Notes: generated from the letters alone by a model not told the origin. A stretch of 64,000 nt of DNA from Bacteroidaceae bacterium (GCA_017509605.1 JAFWPH010000028.1:1-64000), one strand, 5' to 3'. Shown: positions 1 through 7,677, counted from the first letter of the stretch. Numbers and translations: made by a program.

Positions 1-102
1 GACAGAGATATTCAAGACATTGCAGCGAAAATCAATTCAAGGCCAAGAAAGAAACTCTATTTCTCAACTCCAATTGATGAGTTTTGCAATTACTTGTTGT
101 AA
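1..102 (+). pseudogene. IS30-family transposase, 3' end only
   Basis: The window opens in frame in the last 33 codons of a transposase and stops with TAA at 100-102. The visible tail (DIQDIAAKINSRPRKKLYF, then TPIDEF) matches the typical IS30-family C-terminus, where a helix with 'N-RPRK-L-F-TP-E-F' closes the DDE integrase domain. The rest lies outside the window, so the copy may be intact or truncated; it is listed here as partial. It marks the left edge of an accessory region with defence-type genes. Family assignment is from motif recognition only. Confidence 0.6.
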
Positions 103-357
103 ATTTGCACTTGCTTGTTGAATTCGCCGTTTCATAGCAAACGTTAAAATGGGAATAACTATTCGTAATAAATGTTAAATATGCAGATTTTTGAGTGGTT
201 TTGGTGGTAAACGTCGCATATCTATGCAATGTTATATGCAAAAATGTCATAGGGGCGTGACATTATGAAACATTGACCATTGAAGACTATGTGCTCGAGC
301 AGACCCCTGAGCTCCGTAAGATGGCATCCACCTTGGTTCTCTGTCGCTTGAAGATAA
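103..357. other. Intergenic debris after the IS element
   Basis: No gene is supported here. The bases just after the transposase stop probably include the right end of the IS, but the inverted repeat cannot be confirmed without the left end. A short open stretch at 261-363 (reading TIEDYVLEQTPELRKMAS) has coding-like composition but no recognisable start. A copy of the dispersed ATTGACCATTGA unit sits at about 272-284. Confidence 0.35.
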
Positions 358-522
358 GTAAATAACATTTTTATCTGTTTTTTTGAAACCTCTGCCACGA
401 TTTGGCACAGCCTTCGTGTAATTTTGCCTGGAACGGGTGAAGACATGGAAGTATTAGAACCGGAATGGCTTCGTAAGGAGATAGCTGGAAAGATTAAGAG
501 AATGTGGAATAAATATAAGTAG
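358..522 (+). pseudogene. Remnant of a WYL-domain regulator C-terminus
   Basis: An open frame without its own good start ends in TAG at 520-522. Its last residues (GEDMEVLEPEWLRKEI, then a basic helix ending NKYK) match the characteristic tail of WYL-domain transcription regulators, in which 'GxxVEVLEPxxLRxEI' is followed by a short basic helix. The HTH and most of the WYL domain are missing. It lies between an IS30-type transposase tail and an exonuclease gene, which fits decay after insertion. A possible internal ATG at 443 would give only 25 residues. Confidence 0.5.
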
Positions 523-530
523 GATTGAAA

Positions 531-1022
531 ATGCGAGATTTTGCAGCAATAGATTTTGAAACGGCTAACAATGAGCGCAGTAGCGTATGCTCTGTAGGAA
601 TTGTCATTGTGCGCAATGGTGAGATTGTGGATTCGTTCTACTCACTCATCCAGCCAGAGCCGAACTATTATAACTACTGGTGCAGTCAGGTGCATGGCCT
701 TTGCCATGAAGACACAGATGATGCCCCCGTCTTCCCAAAGGTGTGGGCACAGATAGAACCAATGATAGAAGGTCTTCCACTTGTAGCTCATAATAAGCCT
801 TTTGATGAGGGTTGTCTGAAAGCTGTGTTCCGCGTCTATCAGATGGACTACCCTGACTATGAGTTCTATGACACACTGGCAGCCTCACGCAGAGTTTTCC
901 GCTATCTGGAGAACCACCAGCTCCATACAGTTGCAGCCGAATGTGGCTACTGTTTAGAGAACCATCACAACGCCCTTGCCGACGCAGAAGCATGTGCTTG
1001 GATAGCGAGAGAGATACTATAA
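531..1022 (+). CDS. DEDDh 3'-5' exonuclease (DNA polymerase III epsilon-like)
   Basis: A 163-residue single-domain exonuclease of the RNase T/DnaQ superfamily. Exo I is visible as AIDFET (D8, E10), Exo II as VAHNKPFD (D92) and Exo III as HHNALADAE (H146, D151), so all DEDDh residues that bind the two metal ions are present. Such stand-alone proteins trim 3' ends of DNA or RNA; no polymerase-binding extension is seen. ATG at 531 is preferred over TTG at 525 because AGGA sits just upstream and homologues start two residues before the conserved beta strand. It lies 21 bp before a RhuM-Fic gene and may be cotranscribed with it. Confidence 0.85.
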   Translation: MRDFAAIDFETANNERSSVCSVGIVIVRNGEIVDSFYSLIQPEPNYYNYWCSQVHGLCHEDTDDAPVFPKVWAQIEPMIEGLPLVAHNKPFDEGCLKAVFRVYQMDYPDYEFYDTLAASRRVFRYLENHQLHTVAAECGYCLENHHNALADAEACAWIAREIL

Positions 1023-1043
1023 GAACTATATACAACATACAAT

Positions 1044-2033
1044 ATGGAAGAGAACAAGATTATTATATATCAGACGGAAGATGGACAGACACAGATTGAT
1101 GTCCGTCTGGAGAATGACACCGTATGGCTCACGCAGGCTCAGATGGCTATGCTATTTGAGAAGACGCCTCAGAACATTACCATGCATATCGGTAATGCGT
1201 ATAAGGAGGGTGAGTTGGAAAGAGACTCAACCTGTAAGGAATACTTACAAGTTCAACAAGAGGGGAAGAGGAAGGTCTCTCGTATCGTGAAATACTACGA
1301 CCTTGATGTCATCATCTCTGTAGGTTATCGCGTGAAGAGCAAACGTGGCACTGCTTTCCGTATCTGGGCTCGTAGAGTATTGAAAGACTACCTTGTTAAA
1401 GGTTATGCCGTGAACGAGCGCATTCGCAAAGAGCAGATTGGCGAGTTGCGCCAACTGGTGGGAATGTTGGGGCGCACAATACAAAGTCAGCCTCTGCTGT
1501 CGAACGACGAGACGAATGCTCTCTTCGAAGTGGTGACGAATTACACCTACGCTCTGGATACCCTCGACAACTATGATTACGAACGACTGACAATCGATAA
1601 GACGACAAAGAAAGAACCCTTCCATGCCACCTATGAAAATGCGATGGAAGCTATCAATGGCTTGCGTGAAAAGTTTGGAGGTTCAGCACTCTTTGGTAAT
1701 GAAAAGGACGACTCTTTCAAGAGCAGCATAAGACAGATCTATCAGACATTCGGAGGCAAGGAACTTTATCCCAGCGTAGAGGAGAAAGCCGCAATGTTGC
1801 TTTATCTTGTGACTAAGAACCACTCTTTCAGTGATGGCAACAAACGCATTGCAGCTACGTTGTTCTTGTGGTTTCTGAATAATAATGGTATTCTCTATCG
1901 CAAAGACGGCTCCAAACGCTTGGCTGATAATACTCTCGTTGCCCTAACTCTGATGATTGCCGAGAGCAAGACCGAGGAGAAGGATGTGATGGTGAAGGTG
2001 GTAGTGAACTTGATTAATCAGAGAAATGAATAA
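1044..2033 (+). CDS. RhuM-type protein fused to a Fic/Doc domain
   Basis: A 329-residue two-part protein. Residues 1-150 match the RhuM family (virulence-associated; typical 'TVWLTQAQMAMLFE' and 'YYDLDVIISVGYRVKSKRGTAFRIWA' regions, the latter spanning about 84-109). Residues ~190-329 carry a Fic/Doc fold with HSFSDGNKR at 260-268. The Fic histidine is present; the motif is closer to Doc toxins (HxFxDxNKR) than to canonical AMPylating Fic (HPFxxGNGR), so the transferred group is unclear. RhuM function is not settled. The gene overlaps a short downstream ORF by 8 bp and sits in a defence-like neighbourhood, which suggests a toxin or phage-response role (inference). Confidence 0.85.
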   Translation: MEENKIIIYQTEDGQTQIDVRLENDTVWLTQAQMAMLFEKTPQNITMHIGNAYKEGELERDSTCKEYLQVQQEGKRKVSRIVKYYDLDVIISVGYRVKSKRGTAFRIWARRVLKDYLVKGYAVNERIRKEQIGELRQLVGMLGRTIQSQPLLSNDETNALFEVVTNYTYALDTLDNYDYERLTIDKTTKKEPFHATYENAMEAINGLREKFGGSALFGNEKDDSFKSSIRQIYQTFGGKELYPSVEEKAAMLLYLVTKNHSFSDGNKRIAATLFLWFLNNNGILYRKDGSKRLADNTLVALTLMIAESKTEEKDVMVKVVVNLINQRNE

Positions 2034-2205
2034 TAAGTTGTGGGAGTTGCAGATACAATTTAAATCTCCTAATTTTGGTGATATGATAGACTTTGATATT
2101 GACGACATTCGTGAAGAAATAAAAAATTAGCCTTATGAAGACAAATTAGCTTTTCTGGAAGACAAAGAAAGTGAACTTGACGAAATCTTAGATGCAATAG
2201 TGTAA
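2026..2205 (+). pseudogene. Small acidic ORF interrupted by an in-frame TAG
   Basis: ATG at 2026 lies inside the 3' end of the RhuM-Fic gene (ATGAATAA), an arrangement typical of translational coupling. The frame runs 34 codons (MNNKLWELQIQF...DIDDIREEIKN) to TAG at 2128-2130, then stays open for another 24 codons of similar acidic, helix-forming composition (PYEDKLAFLEDKESELDEIL) to TAA at 2203-2205. Together they would make a ~59-residue protein. It may be a broken small partner, possibly an antitoxin, of the Fic gene, or a genuine 34-residue protein. No family is recognised. Confidence 0.45.
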
Positions 2206-2271
2206 GTTAAAGGAGGTTATTTGTGTTTTAAACAGCGATTTTGTAAAACTTTTACGAATTTCCGAAATAAA

Positions 2272-2303
2272 TTTGTTTATATGTGGATTTTGTTCTATTT
2301 TTG
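2272..2303 (+). promoter_or_regulatory. Promoter of the AAA ATPase/RloB operon
   Basis: TTTG at 2272-2275 and TATTTTTG at 2296-2303 are separated by exactly 20 bp, matching the Bacteroidota -33/-7 consensus. The expected start lies about 15-20 bases before the ATG at 2327, so the defence pair has its own promoter. Confidence 0.8.
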
Positions 2304-2326
2304 CGTAGTTTTTAATAGACACAGTT

Positions 2327-3544
2327 ATGATAGCAGAGTTTAGAGTCAGCAATTTCTTCTCCATCAGAAGTGAGCAGATGGTTAATTTTGTAGCCACGCC
2401 AGACAAGTTCATGAATGAGGAGTATTGTAACAAAGTGACGGATGGTGTCAGTTTGTTAAAGATAGGCATTATCTATGGTGCCAACGCTTCTGGTAAGAGT
2501 AATGTGTTAAAAGCACTTTCATTTTTCAAACAACTAATGCAGCGTGTGCCACAAGACAGGAATGAGCCTATGAAACTGGTGCCATTCCTATTTGATAAGC
2601 AATCGAGAAACGAACATTGCCGTATGGGTATGGACTTCTACCTTAACGGAGTACGTTATGTGCTGAACATCGAGTTTGACAATGTGCGTATCTATGAAGA
2701 GACCTTGATGGTCTATACTACCAATCGGCCTACTAATCTCTATCGTCGATATTATAATATAGAGAAGGATGCTACGGAAATTATATTCAGTGGCAAGGCT
2801 AAACTGTCTCAGAAGAGTCAGACCATCATTGAAGGTAATACTGTCAACAATTGCAGTGTTATAGCCGCCTTTGGAAAGTCGAATGTCGAGGCTTCACAGT
2901 TGAATGTAGTCTATGATTTCTTTTCGAAGCATTGTAGTGATCAACTGACGCCAGACGTTTCTCTTTCTGATTTCACTCGTAACTATCTGGAGGATGACCA
3001 TGATGGTTCCCTGAGACGTTTCTTGGTCTTTATGCTCAAAGCCTCTGACTTCAATATTGACAATGTTGAGCTGCGGAAAATCGGAGCTACTCCAGAATTG
3101 CTGTTCAAACATAAGACTGATAATGGTACTTTCGACCTGCCTGAGAGATACGAGTCACGTGGTACCATGCGATTCATGGGCATGACCACCATTCTGAAGC
3201 AGTTGCTTTTCGATTCCCACTTCATTGCCATTGACGAGTTGGAAACGAGTATTCATTACGAACTGCTGTCTTATCTAATCAAGGTATTCATCGCCAACAG
3301 CGACAACACTTCTCAATTGCTCTTCACCACTCACGACATTAATCTGTTGAATGAGGATTTCGTGCGTCGTGATACGGTATGGTTTACAGATAAGAATTCC
3401 GAGGGTGAAACCCATATAGAGCGTCTCTCGTCAATGGGATTACACAAGAACCTGTCGCCCTATAATGCATACAAGCAAGGAAAGCTTGTAAATCTGCCAT
3501 TCCTTGGCAGTCAGTATTTGGATTTAAAGGAGTTGGAAGGATGA
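2327..3544 (+). CDS. AAA (AAA_15/RloA-like) ATPase, AbiL-type defence component
   Basis: A 405-residue ABC/SMC-like ATPase of the AAA_15/AAA_21 group. The N-terminus has the family opening (IAEFRVSNFFSI), Walker A is GANASGKSN (51-59), and the Walker B region FIAIDELETSIH lies near residue 300, followed by the LLFTTHDINLL region near the C-terminus. The 3' end overlaps the next gene by 4 bp (ATGA). An ATPase paired with an RloB protein is the arrangement of RloA/RloB genes in restriction loci and of the AbiL abortive-infection system; the ATPase probably senses phage and controls the RloB nuclease. Function is inferred from family and pairing. Confidence 0.85.
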   Translation: MIAEFRVSNFFSIRSEQMVNFVATPDKFMNEEYCNKVTDGVSLLKIGIIYGANASGKSNVLKALSFFKQLMQRVPQDRNEPMKLVPFLFDKQSRNEHCRMGMDFYLNGVRYVLNIEFDNVRIYEETLMVYTTNRPTNLYRRYYNIEKDATEIIFSGKAKLSQKSQTIIEGNTVNNCSVIAAFGKSNVEASQLNVVYDFFSKHCSDQLTPDVSLSDFTRNYLEDDHDGSLRRFLVFMLKASDFNIDNVELRKIGATPELLFKHKTDNGTFDLPERYESRGTMRFMGMTTILKQLLFDSHFIAIDELETSIHYELLSYLIKVFIANSDNTSQLLFTTHDINLLNEDFVRRDTVWFTDKNSEGETHIERLSSMGLHKNLSPYNAYKQGKLVNLPFLGSQYLDLKELEG

Positions 3545-4128
3545 AAAAGTCAATAGCAATTATCGGAGAAGGAGAAACAGAGTGGTTCTACTTTAATTCT
3601 CTCCGTATAGCCTGCCGCTATCCGTTTAAGTTGTCTCCTGGATTCCCCCAGCATGCCGATATAGAGCACATACTGAAGTTGGCCAAAGCAAAGTTGGCGG
3701 AGCATTATGACTATGTGGTTTGCCTGATAGACATGGACAGACTCTACGAGAAGCCAGCGGAGATGCATAAGTACCTGTCTTTCAAAAGTCGTAAGGAGAA
3801 CCGTGACATCATGTTTATTGAAACCAATCCATGCACAGAGTTCTGGTTCTTATTGCATTTTCTGCCTGATAACACAGTCCGTCGCTTCCAGAACTATGAT
3901 CAGCTGATACCTGAATTGCGGAAGTACATGCCTGGGTATGAGAAAACCAAGCATTACTTCATCCGTACGAAACTATATGACTATCTAATTGCAAATGGCA
4001 GTTTGGAACGGGCTAAGTCAAATGCAGAAGGACTTTCCGAACTTAGCAAAGCATCGCCAGAAGACAGGATTGCATACTCTGAAATACATAAGGTCATTAA
4101 TCTGCTTGATGAACTGAAAAGCCTCTAA
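3541..4128 (+). CDS. RloB-family TOPRIM-like nuclease, AbiL-type effector
   Basis: A 195-residue RloB-family protein. GEGETEWFYF (9-18) provides the acidic residue after the first strand, CLIDMDRL (61-68) the DxD, and ETNPCTEFWFLLHF (94-107) the family's signature 'NPCxExWxLLHF'. The layout is that of a TOPRIM-like metal nuclease. Its start overlaps the ATPase stop by 4 bp, so the two are translationally coupled. In AbiL and related ATPase plus TOPRIM systems, such a protein is the toxic effector released on infection; that role is inferred here. A strong hairpin terminator follows directly. Confidence 0.85.
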   Translation: MKKSIAIIGEGETEWFYFNSLRIACRYPFKLSPGFPQHADIEHILKLAKAKLAEHYDYVVCLIDMDRLYEKPAEMHKYLSFKSRKENRDIMFIETNPCTEFWFLLHFLPDNTVRRFQNYDQLIPELRKYMPGYEKTKHYFIRTKLYDYLIANGSLERAKSNAEGLSELSKASPEDRIAYSEIHKVINLLDELKSL

Positions 4129-4136
4129 GTCAGCAC

Positions 4137-4202
4137 CATGCTTTATTTTGCTGCAAATAACACGTTTGATGAATTTCCAGCAAAATAAAGCATGTTTTTT
4201 AT
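4137..4202 (+). terminator. Strong terminator of the RloA/RloB-like operon
   Basis: A perfect 17-bp inverted repeat (4137-4153 with 4178-4194) is followed by TTTTTT at 4195-4200. It starts 9 bp after the rloB-like stop codon and insulates the accessory region from the tRNA side. Confidence 0.85.
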
Positions 4203-4387
4203 TACTTCTAAAACAACTGGTCTATAGTTATTACATGCTGGAAGATGCCATGTTAAACATGACCATCTATGCCTTTTTTATCCATGATACCCTTTAAGAT
4301 AGACAGTATAATACGTTTGAATGTCATGATTTTATATGAGATGATACTTAAAAGACGTAAACAGATAATCAAAAAATGTTCAGAAGG

Positions 4388-4423
4388 AAAAGAAAAAGGA
4401 GTTGCGATTTCTCGTAACTCCTT
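4388..4423 (-). terminator. Terminator downstream of tRNA-Asn
   Basis: Read on the minus strand, AAGGAGTT (4416-4423) pairs with AACTCCTT (4396-4403) and is followed by a T-rich tract at about 4388-4395. It begins about a dozen bases past the 3' end of the tRNA. Confidence 0.65.
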
Positions 4424-4434
4424 GATTTTTATTG

Positions 4435-4508
4435 CGCTTCAGGATGGGCTTGAACCAACGACCCCATGATTAACAGTCATGTGCTCTAACCAACTGAGCT
4501 ACTGAAGC
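4435..4508 (-). tRNA. tRNA-Asn (GTT anticodon)
   Basis: Read on the minus strand, a 74-nt cloverleaf is visible. The 7-bp acceptor stem GCTTCAG/CTGAAGC is at 4502-4508 and 4436-4442. The D arm is GCTC...GAGC. The anticodon stem CATGA/TCATG has loop CTGTTAA, giving anticodon GTT. The T arm has GTTGG, TTCAAGC and CCATC with one mismatch. CCA is not encoded. The gene borders the RloA/RloB accessory block; tRNA genes often mark integration sites, but no attachment repeat was found here. Confidence 0.93.
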
Positions 4509-4688
4509 GGATATTTCACCTATTGCAGTTCTTTATCGGGTGCAAAGTTAGTGTGTTCCGCTGAAACTACCAAAGGTTTGGGCGAAAAACTTCAAAAAGA
4601 TAGTGATAATGAAGACTTCGAATGTGTTTTTTCAGCCTTTACCTCTTGAAAAACGTATTAGGCCGCATGTTATTCGATGATTAATTGC

Positions 4689-4696
4689 TAATTTTG
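4689..4696 (+). promoter_or_regulatory. Probable promoter -7 box of the glycosyltransferase pair
   Basis: TAATTTTG matches TAnnTTTG 71 bp before the GTG start of the first glycosyltransferase. No clear TTTG lies 19-21 bp upstream, so the call rests on the -7 box alone. Confidence 0.45.
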
Positions 4697-4767
4697 CATC
4701 AGTATCTAACCGAATACGATTTATTGTGTCGCTACAGTAAAAGTATTGATTATGTCAGGGAACCAGA

Positions 4768-6009
4768 GTGAAAGTAGTTATCGTCAACACATCTGAGAAA
4801 GTAGGCGGTGCGGCCATCGCAGCCAACCGCTTAATGGAGGCGCTGAAGAAGAACGGAGTCAGCGCCAAGATGATTGTGCGCGACCGTCAGACCGACAAGA
4901 TTTCGGTGGTGGCCGTAAAACAGCAGAGTTGGCGGCTCGCCTTGAATTTCCTTTGGGAGCGTGGCATCATCTTCCTTTCCAATGGTTTCAGTCGCAAGAA
5001 CCTCTTCCAGATTGATATCGCCAATACAGGCACCGACATCACCACCATGCCAGAGTTCCAACAGGCCGACGTGGTCCATTTGCATTGGGTGAACCAGGGT
5101 TTCCTCTCGCTCGACAATATCGACAAGATTCTTCGTTCTGGTAAGAAGATTGTGGTGACCATGCACGACCAATGGTACTTCACGGGTGTCTGCCACTATA
5201 GTGGCGACTGCCTCAACTATCGCGACCAATGCCGCAATTGCCCGCTCATTCGTGGAAGAGTAAAGAAAGACATCTCTTGGAAGGTTTTCAACCGCAAACG
5301 ACGTATGTATGCCAATGCCGACATCACCTTTGTGGGCTGTAGCCAATGGATTGCCGGACTTGCCCGCACTGCAACTCTGTTTCAGGGCAAGAAGGTGGTC
5401 AGCATTCCCAATGCCATCAACATGGACGTGTTCCATCCCGAGGACAAGGCGTTGGCGCGCCAGAGCTTAGGGTTGCCTTCAGACAGGCGTCTGCTGCTCT
5501 TCGGTTCGCAGCGCATCACCGATGAGCGCAAGGGCTTCAAGTACCTTGTCGAGGCCTGCGAGCACATCCATCGCAACTATCCCGAGTGGACCGACAAGAT
5601 CGGTATCGTGGTGGTGGGCGCCAAGTCCGAGACCATCGACTCCATGTTGCCATTCCCCGTCTATGCTGTCGATTATGTGAGCGACGAGAAAAGCATGGTG
5701 GAGATTTATAACGCAGTTGACCTTTACGTCACACCGTCGCTCCAGGACAACTTGCCCAACACCATCGTCGAGTCAATGGCGTGTGGAGTGCCTTGTGTTG
5801 GATTCCGTGTGGGAGGCATTCCCGAGATGATTGACCATGAGAAGAACGGCTATGTAGCGCGGTATAAGGACGCTGTCGATTTCGCCAACGGAATACTCTG
5901 GTCTTTGGGCGACAGTTACGATGACCTATGCACCAAGGCTTACGAGAAAGCTGTCGCCACCTATTCCGAGAAGCGTGTGGCAGAGAAATATAAAGAGATA
6001 TATCAATGA
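4768..6009 (+). CDS. Glycosyltransferase family 4
   Basis: A 413-residue GT-B glycosyltransferase. The N-terminus (VGGAAIAANRLMEAL) is the glycine-rich acceptor-side loop of GT4 enzymes; WYFTGVCHYSGDC with several cysteines is typical of the WcaC-like subgroup. The C-terminal donor site reads NLPNTIVESMACGVPCVGF at about 329-347, including the conserved glutamate that contacts the nucleotide sugar. It probably acts in the cytoplasm on a lipid-linked glycan or exopolysaccharide. GTG at 4768 is chosen because the only nearby ATG (4752) is out of frame. It overlaps the GT2 gene by 4 bp, so the two form an operon. Donor and acceptor cannot be told. Confidence 0.85.
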   Translation: MKVVIVNTSEKVGGAAIAANRLMEALKKNGVSAKMIVRDRQTDKISVVAVKQQSWRLALNFLWERGIIFLSNGFSRKNLFQIDIANTGTDITTMPEFQQADVVHLHWVNQGFLSLDNIDKILRSGKKIVVTMHDQWYFTGVCHYSGDCLNYRDQCRNCPLIRGRVKKDISWKVFNRKRRMYANADITFVGCSQWIAGLARTATLFQGKKVVSIPNAINMDVFHPEDKALARQSLGLPSDRRLLLFGSQRITDERKGFKYLVEACEHIHRNYPEWTDKIGIVVVGAKSETIDSMLPFPVYAVDYVSDEKSMVEIYNAVDLYVTPSLQDNLPNTIVESMACGVPCVGFRVGGIPEMIDHEKNGYVARYKDAVDFANGILWSLGDSYDDLCTKAYEKAVATYSEKRVAEKYKEIYQ

Positions 6010-6755
6010 TCACTCTGATAACCGTCACATACAATGCCATTGACACCTTGGAGCGCACCCTTCGCAGTGTGGAGCGACAGACCTACCGCAAGGTGCAGCA
6101 CATCATCAAGGACGGAGGGTCGAAGGATGGCACAGTGGCCTTGGCCGAGGCATACCAGAAACGCAATCCCGAGGCTGACATCATTGTGGTGAGCGAGCGC
6201 GACAAAGGGCTCTACGACGCCATGAACACCGCCCTTGGCATGGCGACCGGTGACTATGTTTGTTTTCTGAACGCAGGCGACAAACTCCATGCTCCCGACA
6301 CGCTCCAGCGGCTGGTGGAAGCCATACCCGAGGGTGTGGAAGCAGGTGTGGTCTATGGCGACACTGATATTGTCGATGATGACGGCAAGTTCATCCGCAA
6401 ACGTCGTCTCTCACCACCTGAGCACCTTCGTAGCGGCAGTTTCCGCAATGGTATGATGGTCTGCCATCAAGCTTTTTACGCCAATCGCAAGCTTGTTCCC
6501 ATGTACGATACCCGTTACCGTTTTTCCGCCGATTTCGACTGGTGCGTGAAGATTATGAAAGAGTCAGAGAAGCTTGGATTACCCATGGTCAACACCCATC
6601 TGGTGCTTGCCGACTACTTGTCGGAGGGCATGACCACCCGTAACCACAAGGCATCGCTCCATGAGCGGTTCAGCATTATGGTGAAGCACTGGGGATGGGT
6701 CAGCACCCTCGCCTATCATGCATGGTTCATCGTCCGTGGTTGGGTGAAAAAATGA
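6006..6755 (+). CDS. Glycosyltransferase family 2 (WcaA-like)
   Basis: A 249-residue GT-A enzyme. The family opening is clear: TVTYNAIDTLERTLRSV, then IIKDGGSKDGT with the nucleotide-binding aspartate. NAGDKLHAPDTL and VYGDTDIVDDDG supply the acidic metal/donor region, and FSADFDWCVKI matches the usual catalytic segment. The length fits soluble family-2 transferases of surface-polysaccharide loci. It overlaps the preceding GT4 gene by 4 bp (ATGA), which implies coupled translation and a shared pathway. The sugar is unknown. Confidence 0.85.
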   Translation: MITLITVTYNAIDTLERTLRSVERQTYRKVQHIIKDGGSKDGTVALAEAYQKRNPEADIIVVSERDKGLYDAMNTALGMATGDYVCFLNAGDKLHAPDTLQRLVEAIPEGVEAGVVYGDTDIVDDDGKFIRKRRLSPPEHLRSGSFRNGMMVCHQAFYANRKLVPMYDTRYRFSADFDWCVKIMKESEKLGLPMVNTHLVLADYLSEGMTTRNHKASLHERFSIMVKHWGWVSTLAYHAWFIVRGWVKK

Positions 6756-6775
6756 TACATTTTTTCATTATATAT

Positions 6776-6807
6776 TTTGGTAGGGAAAAGTTTTTTTATT
6801 AGTTTTG
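6776..6807 (+). promoter_or_regulatory. Promoter of the Gly-rich repeat/TerB-like pair
   Basis: TTTG (6776-6779), 20-bp spacer, TAGTTTTG (6800-6807): a full consensus match. The expected start site lies about 25-30 bases before the ATG at 6842. Confidence 0.8.
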
Positions 6808-6841
6808 TAGTCGATAACTCACTAACCTAAACTATATCATT

Positions 6842-7300
6842 ATGGGAAGTTTTTTTGAAAACATTCTGAAAGGGAATATCGCGGGCAAGATACTCAGCGG
6901 TTCGAAGAACGGCATCGACTTGGGTGATATTCTCGGCGGTCTTGGCAAAGGCAAGACCACGAAAGAGAAAGAGCCTGATGTACCCGTTGAGACAGGTAAT
7001 TCAGAGATGTCGCTCGAGAATGTCACCTCCGACAGCCTTGACGACGCCCTTGAGAAAATCGGCAAAGAACAGTCCGAGACCACCCCATCATCCAGTGGCG
7101 GCCTTGGCGACATTCTCGGCAAGATGGGTATGGGAGCCGACAAGCAGTCTGGTTCCGGCGGTGGTCTTGGCGATATCCTCGGCAAAATGGGCATGGGTGG
7201 TGGTTCATCCAAGTCCAGTGGCGGTCTTCTGGGCGCTATCATGAGTATTATAGCGCTGGCTATGGGTTCAGTAGGTAATAAAGCAAAAACAAAGAAGTAA
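6842..7300 (+). CDS. Hypothetical Gly-rich protein with GGLGDILGKMGMG repeats
   Basis: A 152-residue protein of unrecognised family. It has an N-terminal segment (GSFFENILKGNIAGKILSG), an acidic middle, two near-identical repeats GGLGDILGKMGMG at about 86-98 and 106-118, and a C-terminal hydrophobic helix (LLGAIMSIIALAMGSV) before a Lys-rich end. A related GDILGGLGKG lies near residue 28. The repeats resemble the glycine/leucine segments of DUF937/YidB-like proteins, but this is weak. There is no signal peptide. It shares one base with the TerB-like gene (TAATG), so the two are probably coupled. Confidence 0.7.
   Translation: MGSFFENILKGNIAGKILSGSKNGIDLGDILGGLGKGKTTKEKEPDVPVETGNSEMSLENVTSDSLDDALEKIGKEQSETTPSSSGGLGDILGKMGMGADKQSGSGGGLGDILGKMGMGGGSSKSSGGLLGAIMSIIALAMGSVGNKAKTKK
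7085..7205 (+). repeat. Two in-gene copies of a ~40-bp repeat
   Basis: The DNA encoding GGLGDILGKMGMG occurs at about 7097-7137 and 7160-7200 with mostly third-position differences, so the duplicate is held at protein level. It lies inside the Gly-rich hypothetical gene. Confidence 0.7.
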
Positions 7301-7677
7301 TGGGTGACATGGAAACATTGGTCAAGGTTGTCAAGTTGATGGCCAAGACAGGTCTGTACTTCGCGCATTGCGACGGGGACTACAGCCAGAGTGAGAAAGA
7401 CTTTCTCGAGTCATATGTCTCGGGCATAGAAATGATTGGCAGTATCGATGACGAGTTGAAGCAGTCAGTTTATTCCACGTTCGACCATACCTACAGCCTC
7501 GACGAGATTGTGGGTGAGACACGCGAAGTGGTGGATGTTTTCCCTGCAGATCAACGCCAGGTGATTCTGAAGGAGATGTTGCACTTCATCGAGAAGGTGA
7601 TATGTATCGACAAGAAGATAGATACAGCAGAGCGGACCGAATACATGAAGTGGAAAGCCGCATTGGGCGTGGAGTAG
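7300..7677 (+). CDS. TerB-like protein
   Basis: A 125-residue all-helical protein. FAHCDGDYSQSEKDFLESYV has the TerB/DjlA-like pattern of an acidic 'A-DG--s--E' loop followed by a helix, and VICIDKKIDTAERTEYMKWKA is the second half of the pseudo-repeat with its own acidic loop. TerB domains bind metal ions and occur in tellurite resistance, phage-response and membrane-stress systems; the role here is unknown. The start ATG overlaps the previous stop (TAATG), tying it to the Gly-rich repeat protein. A hairpin terminator follows 51 bp later. Confidence 0.65.
   Translation: MGDMETLVKVVKLMAKTGLYFAHCDGDYSQSEKDFLESYVSGIEMIGSIDDELKQSVYSTFDHTYSLDEIVGETREVVDVFPADQRQVILKEMLHFIEKVICIDKKIDTAERTEYMKWKAALGVE

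Noticed and set aside
4269-4469. 66-codon plus-strand ORF
   Set aside because: It runs through the tRNA-Asn terminator and into the tRNA gene, so it is not a plausible gene.
4129-4510. Possible integration site at tRNA-Asn
   Set aside because: The tRNA 3' end is not repeated within the visible accessory block and no integrase gene is present in the window, so an attachment site cannot be claimed.
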